64,000 nucleotides of DNA, taken from the NCBI GenBank assembly GCA_022822665.1, contig JAJEAR010000039.1, positions 1 through 64,000 of the forward strand, written 5' to 3'. Made by a program: the position numbers and the translations under genes. Of this stretch, positions 53,565 to 63,475 are shown piece after piece. This stretch comes from Alphaproteobacteria bacterium (lineage in GTDB: Bacteria; Pseudomonadota; Alphaproteobacteria; Thalassobaculales; Thalassobaculaceae). Positions within the stretch are counted from its first letter, which is position 1, and each line of letters opens with the position of its first letter. The notes under the pieces were generated by a model. It did not search any database. It had not been told where the DNA came from and worked only from the letters and a program-made list of their open reading frames with translations.

Positions 53565-54935
53565 ATGATCGATCTGATGTCAATCGCACGCACCGAATCC
53601 GAGGGCGGAGACCTGTTCGGGGCGCTCGGGGCGCTCTACGAGGCAACCGACCTGCGGCCTGACGGCTACCCGGAGGCGGTGGTCTGGAAGGGAGGTAACG
53701 ACGCCGGAGGTATAAGCCCGGTGGCGCATTCGCTGACCGACGCCTACGCGCTCCTGGGCACGGTTGCGGCAATCGACATCCTCGGGCTTCCGTTCTACGC
53801 CGTACCCATGTGGTCGCAGTACCGCCATGACACCCGGCTTGCCTGCCTGGCCTGGTTCGGCAACATGCCGTGCACTTCGATCAAGTGGTCGACGGCGGGT
53901 GACGCCTATGTCAACGACGGAACCGGCGGCCGGGTCGTGGTCATGGGCAAGTCGGGCAACGCGCCGCTGCGCACCCAGGCGGGCGTGTACTGCAACGTGC
54001 GTCCCTACGGACCGATCACGGTGGTCCGCTCGATGCCGTGCCTGCCCTATTCGCAGAACCGTGGCGCCTTCGACGTCGATGCGCAGAGCGGCATCATCCA
54101 CTCGGAGATGAACACGCCGGGCGTGCAGATGGCCTATGCCAACCGGCTGTTCCTGAAGATGGTGCACGAAACCGGCAGACTTGGGCGCGTGGCGATGAAA
54201 CCGACCCAGGCCATGGAGGACGGGATCAACGCCGGTCTGCACGCCTGGCTGCTGCAGGGAACCGGGTTTACCGTCGGCCGCGCCTACGCGGTGGATCCCT
54301 ACGAGGAGAACCGCGATGCGGTCGACCGCATCGTCAGCCTCCTGCCCGCCGACTTCAAGGCCGGCATGGACCAGTGGTCGGGTCGCGTCGAGCAGCACAT
54401 ATCCGACACCAACTACGGACTTCTGCTGTGGGACCTGATCGAGCAGCGCGACTGCATCGTGCTGGCGACCGACCTGGACGGGGACCGGCTCACCGACCTG
54501 CTCGCCGATGTCTCGGACCCGCTGCGCGCATTCGCCGGGCGGGTCGCCGGCCACCTGGGCCGGGAGGCCGACACCACGGCACTGTGGCGGGACATGGGAT
54601 ACCGGACAGGCAACGGCCGCGACATGACCTCGGTCATGCACCGGATGTCCGGGCCGCCGATCCACGAACAGACCCTTGGATCCGCCGACGCGATGCTGCT
54701 GCGCCTGCTGGCCGGCGACGAGTGGGTTGGCGGAACCAAGCAGCCCTATGATCCGAGAATCCACTTCGTGCTGATCCGCGACGCCTACCTCGATGCCAAC
54801 CCGGGCAACGAACGGCTGCGCGAATGGCTCGACTCCGCGCTCGACGCCTTCGATCGGGTCTACTCGGGTTCGCGGCCCGGTTTCCTTGACGGCTACCGCC
54901 AGCTCAAGGCCGCGATCACGCCGTGGAACGGGTAG
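53565..54935 (+). CDS. Unrecognised conserved-looking protein
   Basis: A 456-residue protein I do not recognise. It has no signal peptide or clear membrane helix. Notable features are several Gly-rich loops (KGGNDAGGISPVAHSLTD, VVVMGKSGNAPLRTQAGVY), conserved-looking polar stretches (SMPCLPYSQNRGAFDVD, MNTPGVQMAYANRLFLKMVHETG) and two Asp/Glu-rich turns. The composition and uninterrupted frame indicate a real gene. It ends three bases before NAD kinase, so the two are probably co-transcribed. ATG 53565 was chosen for its GAGG upstream; longer in-frame starts enter the divergent promoter region. Confidence 0.75.
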   Translation: MIDLMSIARTESEGGDLFGALGALYEATDLRPDGYPEAVVWKGGNDAGGISPVAHSLTDAYALLGTVAAIDILGLPFYAVPMWSQYRHDTRLACLAWFGNMPCTSIKWSTAGDAYVNDGTGGRVVVMGKSGNAPLRTQAGVYCNVRPYGPITVVRSMPCLPYSQNRGAFDVDAQSGIIHSEMNTPGVQMAYANRLFLKMVHETGRLGRVAMKPTQAMEDGINAGLHAWLLQGTGFTVGRAYAVDPYEENRDAVDRIVSLLPADFKAGMDQWSGRVEQHISDTNYGLLLWDLIEQRDCIVLATDLDGDRLTDLLADVSDPLRAFAGRVAGHLGREADTTALWRDMGYRTGNGRDMTSVMHRMSGPPIHEQTLGSADAMLLRLLAGDEWVGGTKQPYDPRIHFVLIRDAYLDANPGNERLREWLDSALDAFDRVYSGSRPGFLDGYRQLKAAITPWNG

Positions 54936-54938
54936 CGC

Positions 54939-55706
54939 ATGGCGGATCCCAGCATCGCCTTCGTCGCATCCGAAGGTGAAGAGGCCGCCGCCGCGCTCGC
55001 GGCACTCCAGGCGCGCTACCCGCATGTTCCCGAGCACCGGGCCGAGGTGATCGTCGCGCTCGGCGGCGACGGCGTCATGCTCGAGACCCTGCGCCGGCAC
55101 ATCAACCAGCATGTCGCGGTGTTCGGCATGAACCGGGGGACCATCGGCTTCCTGATGAACGAGTTCGGCGAGGAACGGCTGCTCGAACGCATTCGCGATG
55201 CGACCCCGGTCACGCTGCATCCGCTGCGCATGAGCGTCGAGACGGTGACCGGCGCGCGCCAGGAGGCACTGGCGATCAACGAGGTCTCGCTCCTGCGCCA
55301 GACCGCCCAGACCGCGAGGATCCGCATCACCATCGACGGCACGGTGCGAATGGACGGGCTGATGTGCGACGGCCTGATCGTGTCGACCCCGGCCGGCAGC
55401 ACCGCCTACAACCTCTCGGCCCATGGCCCCATCGTGCCGATCGGTGCCGGCGTCCTTGCCATGACCCCGATCAGCGCCTTCCGGCCGCGGCGCTGGCGCG
55501 GGGCGCTCCTCGACAACCGGGCCCGCATCGGCATCGAGGTTCTCGAGGTCGACAAGCGGCCGGTCAGTGCCACCGCCGACGCGACCGAGGTGCGCGACAT
55601 CCGGTCGGTCTCGGTGATCGAGGACCGCGAGAGCGAGCTGCACCTGCTGTTCGACCCCGACCACAACCTCGACGAGCGCCTGCTCAAGGAGCAGTTCGCC
55701 AGCTGA
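54939..55706 (+). CDS. nadK: NAD kinase
   Basis: A 255-residue NAD kinase. It has the ATP/NAD-binding GGDG motif (residues 42-45), the NE-containing AINEVSLL segment and the [23 protein letters not shown] motif. It phosphorylates NAD to NADP and sets the NADP pool. It is the shorter, Gram-negative-type form found in many alphaproteobacteria. Its start lies three bases after the unrecognised 456-aa gene. Confidence 0.94.
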   Translation: MADPSIAFVASEGEEAAAALAALQARYPHVPEHRAEVIVALGGDGVMLETLRRHINQHVAVFGMNRGTIGFLMNEFGEERLLERIRDATPVTLHPLRMSVETVTGARQEALAINEVSLLRQTAQTARIRITIDGTVRMDGLMCDGLIVSTPAGSTAYNLSAHGPIVPIGAGVLAMTPISAFRPRRWRGALLDNRARIGIEVLEVDKRPVSATADATEVRDIRSVSVIEDRESELHLLFDPDHNLDERLLKEQFAS

Positions 55707-55710
55707 CGGC

Positions 55711-56904
55711 CTATGCGCTGCGCCTGATGGTGCAGTCGTCACGCCCGAGGCGGTCGGGCAGCAGCTCCAGCCCGAGACCCGGTGCGCCGGAAACCGTGAT
55801 CCGGCCGTCGCAAAGCGGCGGCAGGTCGGTGACCAGTTCGCGGTACCAGCCGTAATAGAAGGCGCGCACGATCTCCTGCACGTGGCAGTTCGCGCTCGCA
55901 AGCGCGAGATGCGTTGACGCGGCAAGGGTGACCGGTCCGGTGCAGTCATGAAACGCGACCGGCAGGTGCCAGGGCTCGGCCATGTGCGCGATCTTGCGCG
56001 CCTCGGTGATCCCGCCGCACCACGCGACATCCATGATCAGCTGGCCCAGCGATCCCAGCTCGAGCAGGGCCCGGAAATCCGCCGCGCCGCCCAGGGTCTC
56101 CCCGACCGCGACCGGGCAGGTGCTGGCGCGCGCCACGTCGTCGATCGAGGCCAGGTGATCCATGAAGACCGGGTCCTCGACCCAGGACGGCCGGTACGGC
56201 TCCAGCGCGCGGACGATGCGGACCGCCTGCGGCCGGTCCCACAGCGAATGCAGTTCCACCATCACGTCCATGCGGTCGCCGACCGCGCGCCGGACCAGCT
56301 CGACCGGCACGAGCGCCTCGGCAAGGTCGCCGGCGGAAATGTACCGGCCGCCCGAGCGTTCGGCGGCAAAGTCGAACGGCCAGATCTTCATGCCATCGAT
56401 GCCCATCTCCAGCAGCGACCACGCCAGCTCGTCGGCCGCGTTGAGGAACCCGTCGAGATCCTCGTACGGCCCCCCGGCGTCGCCGATGCCGAAGTTCCCA
56501 GTCCCCTGTCCGGCCGTCTCGCGGACGTAGCGGTACCCGGCACAGGTATTGTAGACCCTGATGTCATCGCGCACGGCGCCGCCGAGCAGCTGGCAGACCG
56601 GCTGGCCGGTCACCTTGCCCCAGATGTCCCAGAGCGCCATGTCGATGGCGGACCGGCCGCGCTGTTCGGCCCCGGCGCCGGAAAACCCCAGGTAGCCGAT
56701 GAGCCGCGGATGGTGCCGGCCGACCAGCAGCGGGTCCTCGCCGAGCAGCAGCGGGGCGATGGTCTCGTGGATGTGCGCCTCCGCCGCCCCGGGGCCGTAG
56801 AAGGTCTCGCCCAGACCGACCGCGCCCTCGTCGGTGTGGACCCGGGTCCATAGCAGGTTGGGGAACTCGGCAATGCGCACCGTCTCGAGCGCAGTCACCT
56901 TCAT
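55711..56904 (-). CDS. Mandelate racemase/muconate lactonizing family (acid-sugar dehydratase-like)
   Basis: A 397-residue enolase-superfamily protein. It has the capping domain start VTALETVRIAEFPNLLWTRVHTDEGAVGLGETFYGPG, and barrel metal-ligand segments MVELHSLWD, WVEDPV and VGETLGG, with the active-site His in VAFHDCTGPV. The DGMKIWPFD segment fits galactonate and gluconate dehydratase-like members. It likely dehydrates an acid sugar or lactone. ATG 56904 is the start; it converges on NAD kinase and is separated by 28 nt from pyrF on the same strand. Confidence 0.88.
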   Translation of the reverse strand: MKVTALETVRIAEFPNLLWTRVHTDEGAVGLGETFYGPGAAEAHIHETIAPLLLGEDPLLVGRHHPRLIGYLGFSGAGAEQRGRSAIDMALWDIWGKVTGQPVCQLLGGAVRDDIRVYNTCAGYRYVRETAGQGTGNFGIGDAGGPYEDLDGFLNAADELAWSLLEMGIDGMKIWPFDFAAERSGGRYISAGDLAEALVPVELVRRAVGDRMDVMVELHSLWDRPQAVRIVRALEPYRPSWVEDPVFMDHLASIDDVARASTCPVAVGETLGGAADFRALLELGSLGQLIMDVAWCGGITEARKIAHMAEPWHLPVAFHDCTGPVTLAASTHLALASANCHVQEIVRAFYYGWYRELVTDLPPLCDGRITVSGAPGLGLELLPDRLGRDDCTIRRSA

Positions 56905-56932
56905 GTCCTGATCTCCCGCCGGATACCGGGTG

Positions 56933-57880
56933 TTACGCCGTCCTGCGTGACAGTGCCTGTCCCAGGTCGTCACAGGCCCGGGTGACCGCATCGTCGAGCG
57001 CCTGTTCCCATTTCCCGGCGTCGGCGGTGTGCCCGGCCCCGGGGAAGAGCACCGCGCGCGACGAGTTGACGATCCCACCCTCCGGGCCGGCGGGACCGGC
57101 GACAAAGCACCTGACCGCATCGTCGGCGCTGCCGCCCTGGGCGCCGTAGCCGGGCACGAGGAAGGGTGAGCGCGGAAGCAGGTCGCGCAGGCGCTCCGCC
57201 TGTGCCGGCGAATCGGCCCCGACCACGATCCCGAGCGACGACCAGCCGGTCTCGGCCCCCTCCAGCGACCGGGCGAGCGGCTCCAGCGACGCGGCGACCA
57301 GCTCGCAGACGGTTCGCACCCCTGCCCGTGGCGGTGCGGCGAGCTCGACATCCTGAAAGGTCCCGGCTCCCGGATTGCTGGTGCGCACCAGGACGAACAG
57401 GCCGCTGCCTGTGGCGTCCGCCCGGTCCGCGAACGGCTCGATCGTGTCCGGACCGAGCCAGGGACTGAGGGTCACGGCATCGCCACGAAACGGCGCGTCC
57501 GGCCCGAGCAGGGCCTCGGCATAGGCAACGGAGGTGGAGCCGATGTCGCCGCGCTTGGCATCGAGCAGCACCAGCAGGCCGCGCCGATGCGCGTGCCCGA
57601 CCACCTCGCACAGCGCCCGCATGCCCCGCCAGCCCAGCCGTTCGAAGAAGGCGAGCTGCGGCTTTATCACCGCCACCCGGCCCTCGAGCCGATCGCAGAC
57701 CGCGACCAGGAACGCGCGAACGCCATCCGCGGTCGCCGGATCGCCGGGCGACATGTCGCTGTTCGCAAACAGGGGCGGAATGCGCTCAAGGTGCGGGTCG
57801 AGCCCGACACAGAGCGGGTTTCCGGTCCTGCGCGTCGCCGCAATCAGCCTATCCCCGAACCCCGCCTGCTTCCGCGTCAC
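56933..57880 (-). CDS. pyrF: Orotidine 5'-phosphate decarboxylase (type 2)
   Basis: A 315-residue PyrF of the longer type 2 subfamily. The catalytic loop DAKRGDIGST (residues 107-116) holds the Asp-Lys-Asp charge network. NPLCVGLDPH and the phosphate-binding SNPGAGTFQ and FLVPGYGAQGG also fit. It decarboxylates OMP to UMP in pyrimidine synthesis. The start is GTG 57880, supported by GGAGG 7 nt upstream. It is divergent from the Liv operon. Confidence 0.93.
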   Translation of the reverse strand: MTRKQAGFGDRLIAATRRTGNPLCVGLDPHLERIPPLFANSDMSPGDPATADGVRAFLVAVCDRLEGRVAVIKPQLAFFERLGWRGMRALCEVVGHAHRRGLLVLLDAKRGDIGSTSVAYAEALLGPDAPFRGDAVTLSPWLGPDTIEPFADRADATGSGLFVLVRTSNPGAGTFQDVELAAPPRAGVRTVCELVAASLEPLARSLEGAETGWSSLGIVVGADSPAQAERLRDLLPRSPFLVPGYGAQGGSADDAVRCFVAGPAGPEGGIVNSSRAVLFPGAGHTADAGKWEQALDDAVTRACDDLGQALSRRTA

Positions 57881-57977
57881 CCGTCAGCCTCCACTCGCCA
57901 CCCGTGCCCCACACGGCCACAAGTCTGTGATATGATGCCAAGGTATATACTTAGTGTAATCACGGAGGGAGAAGTCC

Positions 57978-59159
57978 ATGCACAGGGTTCTTGCTGCCGC
58001 AGCCAGCGCGGTCCTGATTGCCACGGCCGCGCATGCAGATGACGTGAAGATCGGCGTGATGGTCGGCTTCACCGGCCCGATCGAATCGCTCGCACCGGAT
58101 ATCGCCGCCGGCGCCGAACTCGCGATCAGCGAAGTCAGCGACAGCGGGAAGCTGCTGGGCGGAAGTTCGGTCACCGCGGTTCGCGGTGATACCACCTGTA
58201 CAGACGCCGCCGCGGCCACCGCGGCGATGGACCGGCTGGTCACGTCCGATCGCGTCAATGCCGTTGTCGGCGGCGACTGCTCCGGCGTGACCACAGCCAT
58301 GCTGCAGAACGTCGCAAAGGCCACCGGCATCGTGATGATCTCCCCGTCGGCCACCTCGCCGGCGCTTTCGACCATCGAGGACAACGGCCTGTTCTTCCGC
58401 ACCGCTCCCTCAGATGCGCGGCAGGGCCAGGTGCTGACCGAGGTGATCATGGAGCGCGGCCACAAGACCATCGCGCTGACCTACACCAACAACGACTACG
58501 GCAAGGGACTGGCCGACAGCATCAAGACCAACTTCGAGGCTGCCGGCGGCACGGTGACGATTTCGGCCGCGCACGAGGACGGCAAGGGTGACTACTCGGC
58601 CGAGGTCGCGGCCCTGGCGGCTGCGGGCGGCGACGTCCTCGTTGTCGCGGGTTACCTCGACCAGGGCGGCAAGGGCATCATCCAGGCATCGCTGGACACC
58701 GGAGCGTTCGACACATTCGTCCTGCCCGACGGCATGATCGGCGACACCATCACCGATGCCTTCGGATCCGATCTCGACGGGTCGTTCGGAACCCATCCGG
58801 GAACCGACAGCACCGGTGCCGCCACCTTCGGCGACATGGCGACGGCTGCCGGGTTCAAGGCCGGCCCGTTCACGGGCGAGGCCTACGACGCGGCCGCCCT
58901 GCTGCTGCTGGCGATGCAGGCCGCCGGGTCGTCCGACAGCGGCATGCTCAAGGACACCGTGATGCAGGTCGCCAATGCGCCCGGCGAGCAGATCTTCCCG
59001 GGTGAACTCGCGAAGGCACTCGAGATCATCGCCGGGGGCGGTGATGTCGACTACGTCGGCGCCTCGGCCGTCGAACTGATCGGTCCGGGCGAAAGTGCCG
59101 GCAACTACCGCGAGGTCGAGATCAGGGAAGGCAAGTTCGAGACGGCGCGGTACCGCTGA
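57978..59159 (+). CDS. livK: Branched-chain amino acid ABC binding protein (LivK-like)
   Basis: A 393-residue periplasmic binding protein of the type I (Leu/Ile/Val) fold, with a Sec signal peptide of about 20 residues ending AHA. VKIGVMVGFTGPIESLAPDIAAGAELAI and VNAVVGGDCSGVTTAMLQNVAKATGIVMISPSATSPALS are standard. It has CGGAGGGA before ATG 57978. It is the first gene of a complete livKGFHM-type operon. Relatives bind branched-chain amino acids, urea or other small amides; ligand is not certain. Confidence 0.9.
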   Translation: MHRVLAAAASAVLIATAAHADDVKIGVMVGFTGPIESLAPDIAAGAELAISEVSDSGKLLGGSSVTAVRGDTTCTDAAAATAAMDRLVTSDRVNAVVGGDCSGVTTAMLQNVAKATGIVMISPSATSPALSTIEDNGLFFRTAPSDARQGQVLTEVIMERGHKTIALTYTNNDYGKGLADSIKTNFEAAGGTVTISAAHEDGKGDYSAEVAALAAAGGDVLVVAGYLDQGGKGIIQASLDTGAFDTFVLPDGMIGDTITDAFGSDLDGSFGTHPGTDSTGAATFGDMATAAGFKAGPFTGEAYDAAALLLLAMQAAGSSDSGMLKDTVMQVANAPGEQIFPGELAKALEIIAGGGDVDYVGASAVELIGPGESAGNYREVEIREGKFETARYR

Positions 59160-59169
59160 CGGCGCCATC

Positions 59170-59207
59170 GGGGAAGGACCGCGGCACCCGCCGCGGTCCC
59201 CTTCCCC
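59170..59207 (+). terminator. Strong hairpin after LivK gene
   Basis: Arms GGGGAAGG-ACCGCGG (from 59170) and CCGCGGT-CC-CCTTCCCC (to 59207) pair across a 6-nt loop with a two-base bulge. There is no T tract. It lies between the binding-protein gene and the rest of the operon. Like the one at 44866 it may raise binding-protein levels by mRNA protection or partial termination. Confidence 0.5.
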
Positions 59208-59258
59208 AGCCGTCATGGTCCCCGAGCGAACGGTATATCCGGCAGTCCCCGTGACGGC

Positions 59259-60043
<785 letters not shown>

Positions 60044-60044
<1 letters not shown>

Positions 60045-60748
60045 TGAGCTTTCTGGAAGCGCGGAACCTGACCGGCGGCTACGGCGGCGCCGATATCCTG
60101 AACGGCTGCAGCATCAGCGTCGACCGCGGCGAGATCGCGGTCATCGTCGGCCCCAACGGCGCCGGCAAGTCGACCGCGATGAAGGCGGTGTTCGGCATGC
60201 TGCAGCTGCGGACGGGATCGGTGCGGCTGGCAGGCACCGACATTACCGGGCTGTCGCCGCAGGACCGGGTTCACCGCGGCATGGCGTTCGTGCCGCAGAC
60301 CAGCAACGTGTTCGTGACCATGACGGTGCAGGAAAACCTCGAGATGGGCGCCTTCCTGCGCCGCGACGACATCGCCGGCACCATGGAGCGGGTGTTCGCG
60401 CTGTTTCCGGTGCTGCGGGACAAGCGCCAGCAGCCCGCCGGCGAATTGTCGGGCGGACAGCGCCAGCAGGTCGCCATCGGCCGCGCGCTCATGACCGAAC
60501 CGGTCCTGCTCATGCTCGACGAGCCGACGGCCGGGGTCTCGCCGATGGTGATGGACGACCTGTTCGAGCGCATGATCGAGATCCGCAGGGAGGGCATCGC
60601 GATCCTGATGGCGGAGCAGAACGCGCGCCAGGCGCTCGGCATCGCCGATACCGGCTACGTGCTGGTCACCGGGGAGAACCGCTATACCGACACCGGCGCC
60701 GCGCTGCTTGCCGATCCCGACGTGCGCCGGGCGTTCCTGGGAGGCTGA
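60044..60748 (+). CDS. livF: Liv importer ATPase (LivF-like)
   Basis: A 234-residue ABC ATPase with Walker A GPNGAGKST, Q-loop FVPQTSNVFVTMTVQENLEMG, signature LSGGQRQQ, Walker B LLMLDEPTAGVSP and a Glu-Gln switch in ILMAEQNARQAL, as usual for LivF. It pairs with LivG to energise the importer. The start shares the TGATG junction with LivG. Confidence 0.93.
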
Positions 60749-60756
60749 CCGCGCCG

Positions 60757-61773
60757 ATGCTGCCCGACCTGCTGCACGCGATCGTCCTGCTCGGCAACTA
60801 CGTGGTCGTCCCCGGACTCGCCTACGCGTCCCAGCTCGCGCTCGGTGCGCTGGGCATCACGCTGGTATTCGGGATCCTGCGGTTCGCCAACCTCGCGCAC
60901 GGCGATCTCATGGCATTCGGCACCATGGTCGCGGTCCTGGTCACCTGGCAGTTCCAGGCCTGGGGGCTCGGGCTCGGACCGCTGCCGACCGGCCTGCTGG
61001 CACTGCCGGTTGCCATCCTGGCCGCCAGCGCCGCCGCGCTCGCCGCCGACCGCCTGGTGTTCCGCTACTACCGCCGGGTCCGCAGTGCCCCGATCGTCCT
61101 CGTCATGGCCTCGGTCGGCGTCATGTTCATCCTGAACGGCATCGTGCGCTTCATCATCGGCCCCAATGACCAGAGCTTCTCCGACGGCGCACGGTTCATC
61201 ATCAAGGCGCGCGAGTTCCGCCAACTGACCGGGCTCGAGGAGGGTCTCGCGATCAAGACCACCCAGTGCCTGACCGTGGCCGTCGCCGTCATGGTGGTCG
61301 CCGCCCTGTTCTGGTTCCTGCAGCGCACGCGCACCGGCAAGTCGATGCGGGCGTATTCGGACAACGAAGACCTCGCCCTGCTGTCCGGCATCAACCCAGA
61401 CCGCGTCGTCGCCATTACGTGGGTCATCGCCGCTTCGCTTGCCGCCATTGCCGGCACGCTGTACGGACTCGACAAGAGTTTCAAGCCGTTCACCTACTTC
61501 CAGCTGCTGCTGCCGATGTTTGCGGCCGCGATCGTCGGCGGTATCGGCCAGCCGCTGGGCGCGATCGCCGGCGGGTTCATCGTCGCGTTCTCCGAACTCA
61601 CGGTCACCTACGCCTACAAGAAGTTCCTGCACTACATGCTGCCCGAGGCATGGGAACCGGCCGGGCTCGCACAGCTGCTCTCGACCGACTACAAGTTCGC
61701 CGTCTCCTTCGTAATCCTGGTACTGGTCCTGCTGTTCAGGCCGACCGGGCTGTTCCGGGGCCGGTTGCTGTGA
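60757..61773 (+). CDS. livH: Liv importer permease (LivH-like)
   Basis: A 338-residue membrane protein with around eight hydrophobic segments. ALGITLVFGILRFANLAHGDLMAFG at the N-terminus and GGIGQPLGAIAGGFIVAFSE near the C-terminus are typical of LivH. It forms the channel with LivM. Its stop overlaps the GTG start of the next gene (GTGA). Confidence 0.92.
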   Translation: MLPDLLHAIVLLGNYVVVPGLAYASQLALGALGITLVFGILRFANLAHGDLMAFGTMVAVLVTWQFQAWGLGLGPLPTGLLALPVAILAASAAALAADRLVFRYYRRVRSAPIVLVMASVGVMFILNGIVRFIIGPNDQSFSDGARFIIKAREFRQLTGLEEGLAIKTTQCLTVAVAVMVVAALFWFLQRTRTGKSMRAYSDNEDLALLSGINPDRVVAITWVIAASLAAIAGTLYGLDKSFKPFTYFQLLLPMFAAAIVGGIGQPLGAIAGGFIVAFSELTVTYAYKKFLHYMLPEAWEPAGLAQLLSTDYKFAVSFVILVLVLLFRPTGLFRGRLL

Positions 61774-63134
61774 CCGTCTCCCGGCGCACCCTGTTCGCCT
61801 GGCTCGCGATCGCAGCCGCGCTCGCTGTCGTCGGAGCCGGGCAGTCGTGGTCGCTTGCCCTGTCGATCGCGAACCTCTGCCTGATCTCCGCGGTCATGGC
61901 GCTGTCGGTGAACATCCAGTGGGGCTACGCCGGACTGTTCAATGTCGGGATCATGGGGTTCGCGGCACTCGGCGGACTGGCCACGGTCCTGGTTTCCAAG
62001 CCCCCGGTCCCGGACGCCTGGGCTGCCGGGGGAACCGGGTTGCTCGGAGCCCTGCTGGCGGCGGCCGCGGCGGTGGCGCTGACCGCGGGTCTTGCCCGCC
62101 TTCTGCCGCGCAACCGCTGGCGCGCACCTCTCCTCGCGGTCTGCCTGGTCGCGTGCTACCTCGCCGTGCGTGCGCTGTTCGACCCGGCGGTCGACGCCAT
62201 CGAGGCGGTGGAGCCGGCGAAGACCGGGTACCTGGGCGGGCTCGGGCTGCCGATCCTGTTCTCCTGGGCGGTCGGCGGGCTGTTCGCCGCGGCGGCGGCG
62301 TGGGTGATCGGGCGGATCGCGTTGGGCCTGAGATCGGACTACTTCGCCATCGCCACGCTTGGCATCGCCGAGATCATCATCGCGGTCCTGAAGAACGAGG
62401 ACTGGCTTGCCCGCGGGGTGAAGAACGTCACCGGGCTCGGCCGTCCGGTTCCCTACGAGGTCGACCTGCAGCGCGATCCCGACTTCATCGACCGGGTCGC
62501 CTGGCTCTATGGCAGCACTCTGGAAGGGCTCGCGGACGACGCCCGGGTGGCAGCGCTGCGCGACCTGGTGGTTCAGTCGTCCGGCCTGTTCGTCAAGCTG
62601 TGCTACGCCGGGCTGTTCGTGGCGGTGCTGGCGGTCATCTTCTGGCTGTCGGAACGGGCGCTGCGCTCGCCGTGGGGACGCATGATGCATGCGATCCGCG
62701 ACAACGAGACCGCCGCCGGCGCCATGGGCAAGGACGTCACCCGCCTTCACCGCCAGGTCTTCATCCTCGGCTCCGCCGTCGCCGGCATCGCCGGGGCCAT
62801 GCTGGTCACGCTCGACGGCCAGTTCACCCCGGCGAGCTACGTGCCGCTGCGGTTTTCGTTCCTGGTCTGGGTGATGGTGATCATCGGGGGCTCCGGCAAC
62901 AACCAGGGGGCGGTGATCGGCGGGTTCCTGATCTGGCTCGTCTGGATCGAGGCCGAGCCGGTCGGCCTGTGGCTGATCGACGCCCTCACTGCAGGTCTCG
63001 GCGAGGGGCACGGGCTCAGGGAGCACCTGCTCGAGGCGGCGGCGCACACCCGCCCGCTGGTCATGGGGCTGACCCTGCTGGTGGTGATGAGATTCGCGCC
63101 GCGCGGGCTCGTCCCGGAACACCGGGGCCGCTGA
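61770..63134 (+). CDS. livM: Liv importer permease (LivM-like), long form
   Basis: A 454-residue permease. NIQWGYAGLFNVGIMGFAALGG, LRSDYFAIATLGIAEIIIAVLKN and GGSGNNQGAVIGGFLIWL are LivM segments. It is longer than many LivM proteins because of extra hydrophobic residues between the first and second conserved blocks (about 90-180) and a soluble insert near 225-270. It starts at GTG 61770 in the overlap with LivH. It ends the operon. Confidence 0.9.
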   Translation: MTVSRRTLFAWLAIAAALAVVGAGQSWSLALSIANLCLISAVMALSVNIQWGYAGLFNVGIMGFAALGGLATVLVSKPPVPDAWAAGGTGLLGALLAAAAAVALTAGLARLLPRNRWRAPLLAVCLVACYLAVRALFDPAVDAIEAVEPAKTGYLGGLGLPILFSWAVGGLFAAAAAWVIGRIALGLRSDYFAIATLGIAEIIIAVLKNEDWLARGVKNVTGLGRPVPYEVDLQRDPDFIDRVAWLYGSTLEGLADDARVAALRDLVVQSSGLFVKLCYAGLFVAVLAVIFWLSERALRSPWGRMMHAIRDNETAAGAMGKDVTRLHRQVFILGSAVAGIAGAMLVTLDGQFTPASYVPLRFSFLVWVMVIIGGSGNNQGAVIGGFLIWLVWIEAEPVGLWLIDALTAGLGEGHGLREHLLEAAAHTRPLVMGLTLLVVMRFAPRGLVPEHRGR

Positions 63135-63417
63135 CCCGCAGTTCCTGTTCGTGCAGATAACGGCGCGATCGGGCGGGGCGCCGCCAACCCGACCGTTCCC
63201 TTGCCGGTCAGGAGCGTCTTGCCCGTACCACGGTGCACCAGCAATGTCTCGCGGCCGGTTCACCCATCATCATATAGGGCCCACCAGTTCCACGTACACA
63301 CCATGTACGACAGTCTTGAAGTCAAGGTTCACAACCGTCTGCGCGACGGCCGGTACACTCGCTATACCGGCTGGCGGAATTGCAGGCCAGACCCATACCG
63401 TGCTATTAAAATTTTCA
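63135..63417. other. Gene-free strip, AT-richer toward the right
   Basis: No supported gene between LivM and the Fic gene. A short frame at 63304-63435 codes 43 residues but is unrecognised. GC content falls sharply after about 63300, unlike the rest of the window, which is a sign of a transferred segment or a promoter-rich region. Confidence 0.4.
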
Positions 63418-63435
63418 GTCAATTATTTAATTGAC
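63418..63435. promoter_or_regulatory. Perfect palindrome upstream of Fic gene
   Basis: GTCAATTATTTAATTGAC: 8-bp arms (GTCAATTA and TAATTGAC) around TT, in an AT-rich patch 40 nt before ATG 63476. It is a candidate operator for an autoregulator or a phage/island regulator. No regulator gene is in view, so the ligand protein cannot be named. Confidence 0.5.
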
Positions 63436-63475
63436 CGTCCCGCTATTGAAAAAACTTGAACACGGTGTTGGTGAC

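Noticed and set aside
53580-56030. An 816-codon reverse open frame
   Set aside because: It lies opposite the unrecognised protein and NAD kinase and shows low-complexity Arg/Val/Gly composition. It is a GC-driven shadow.
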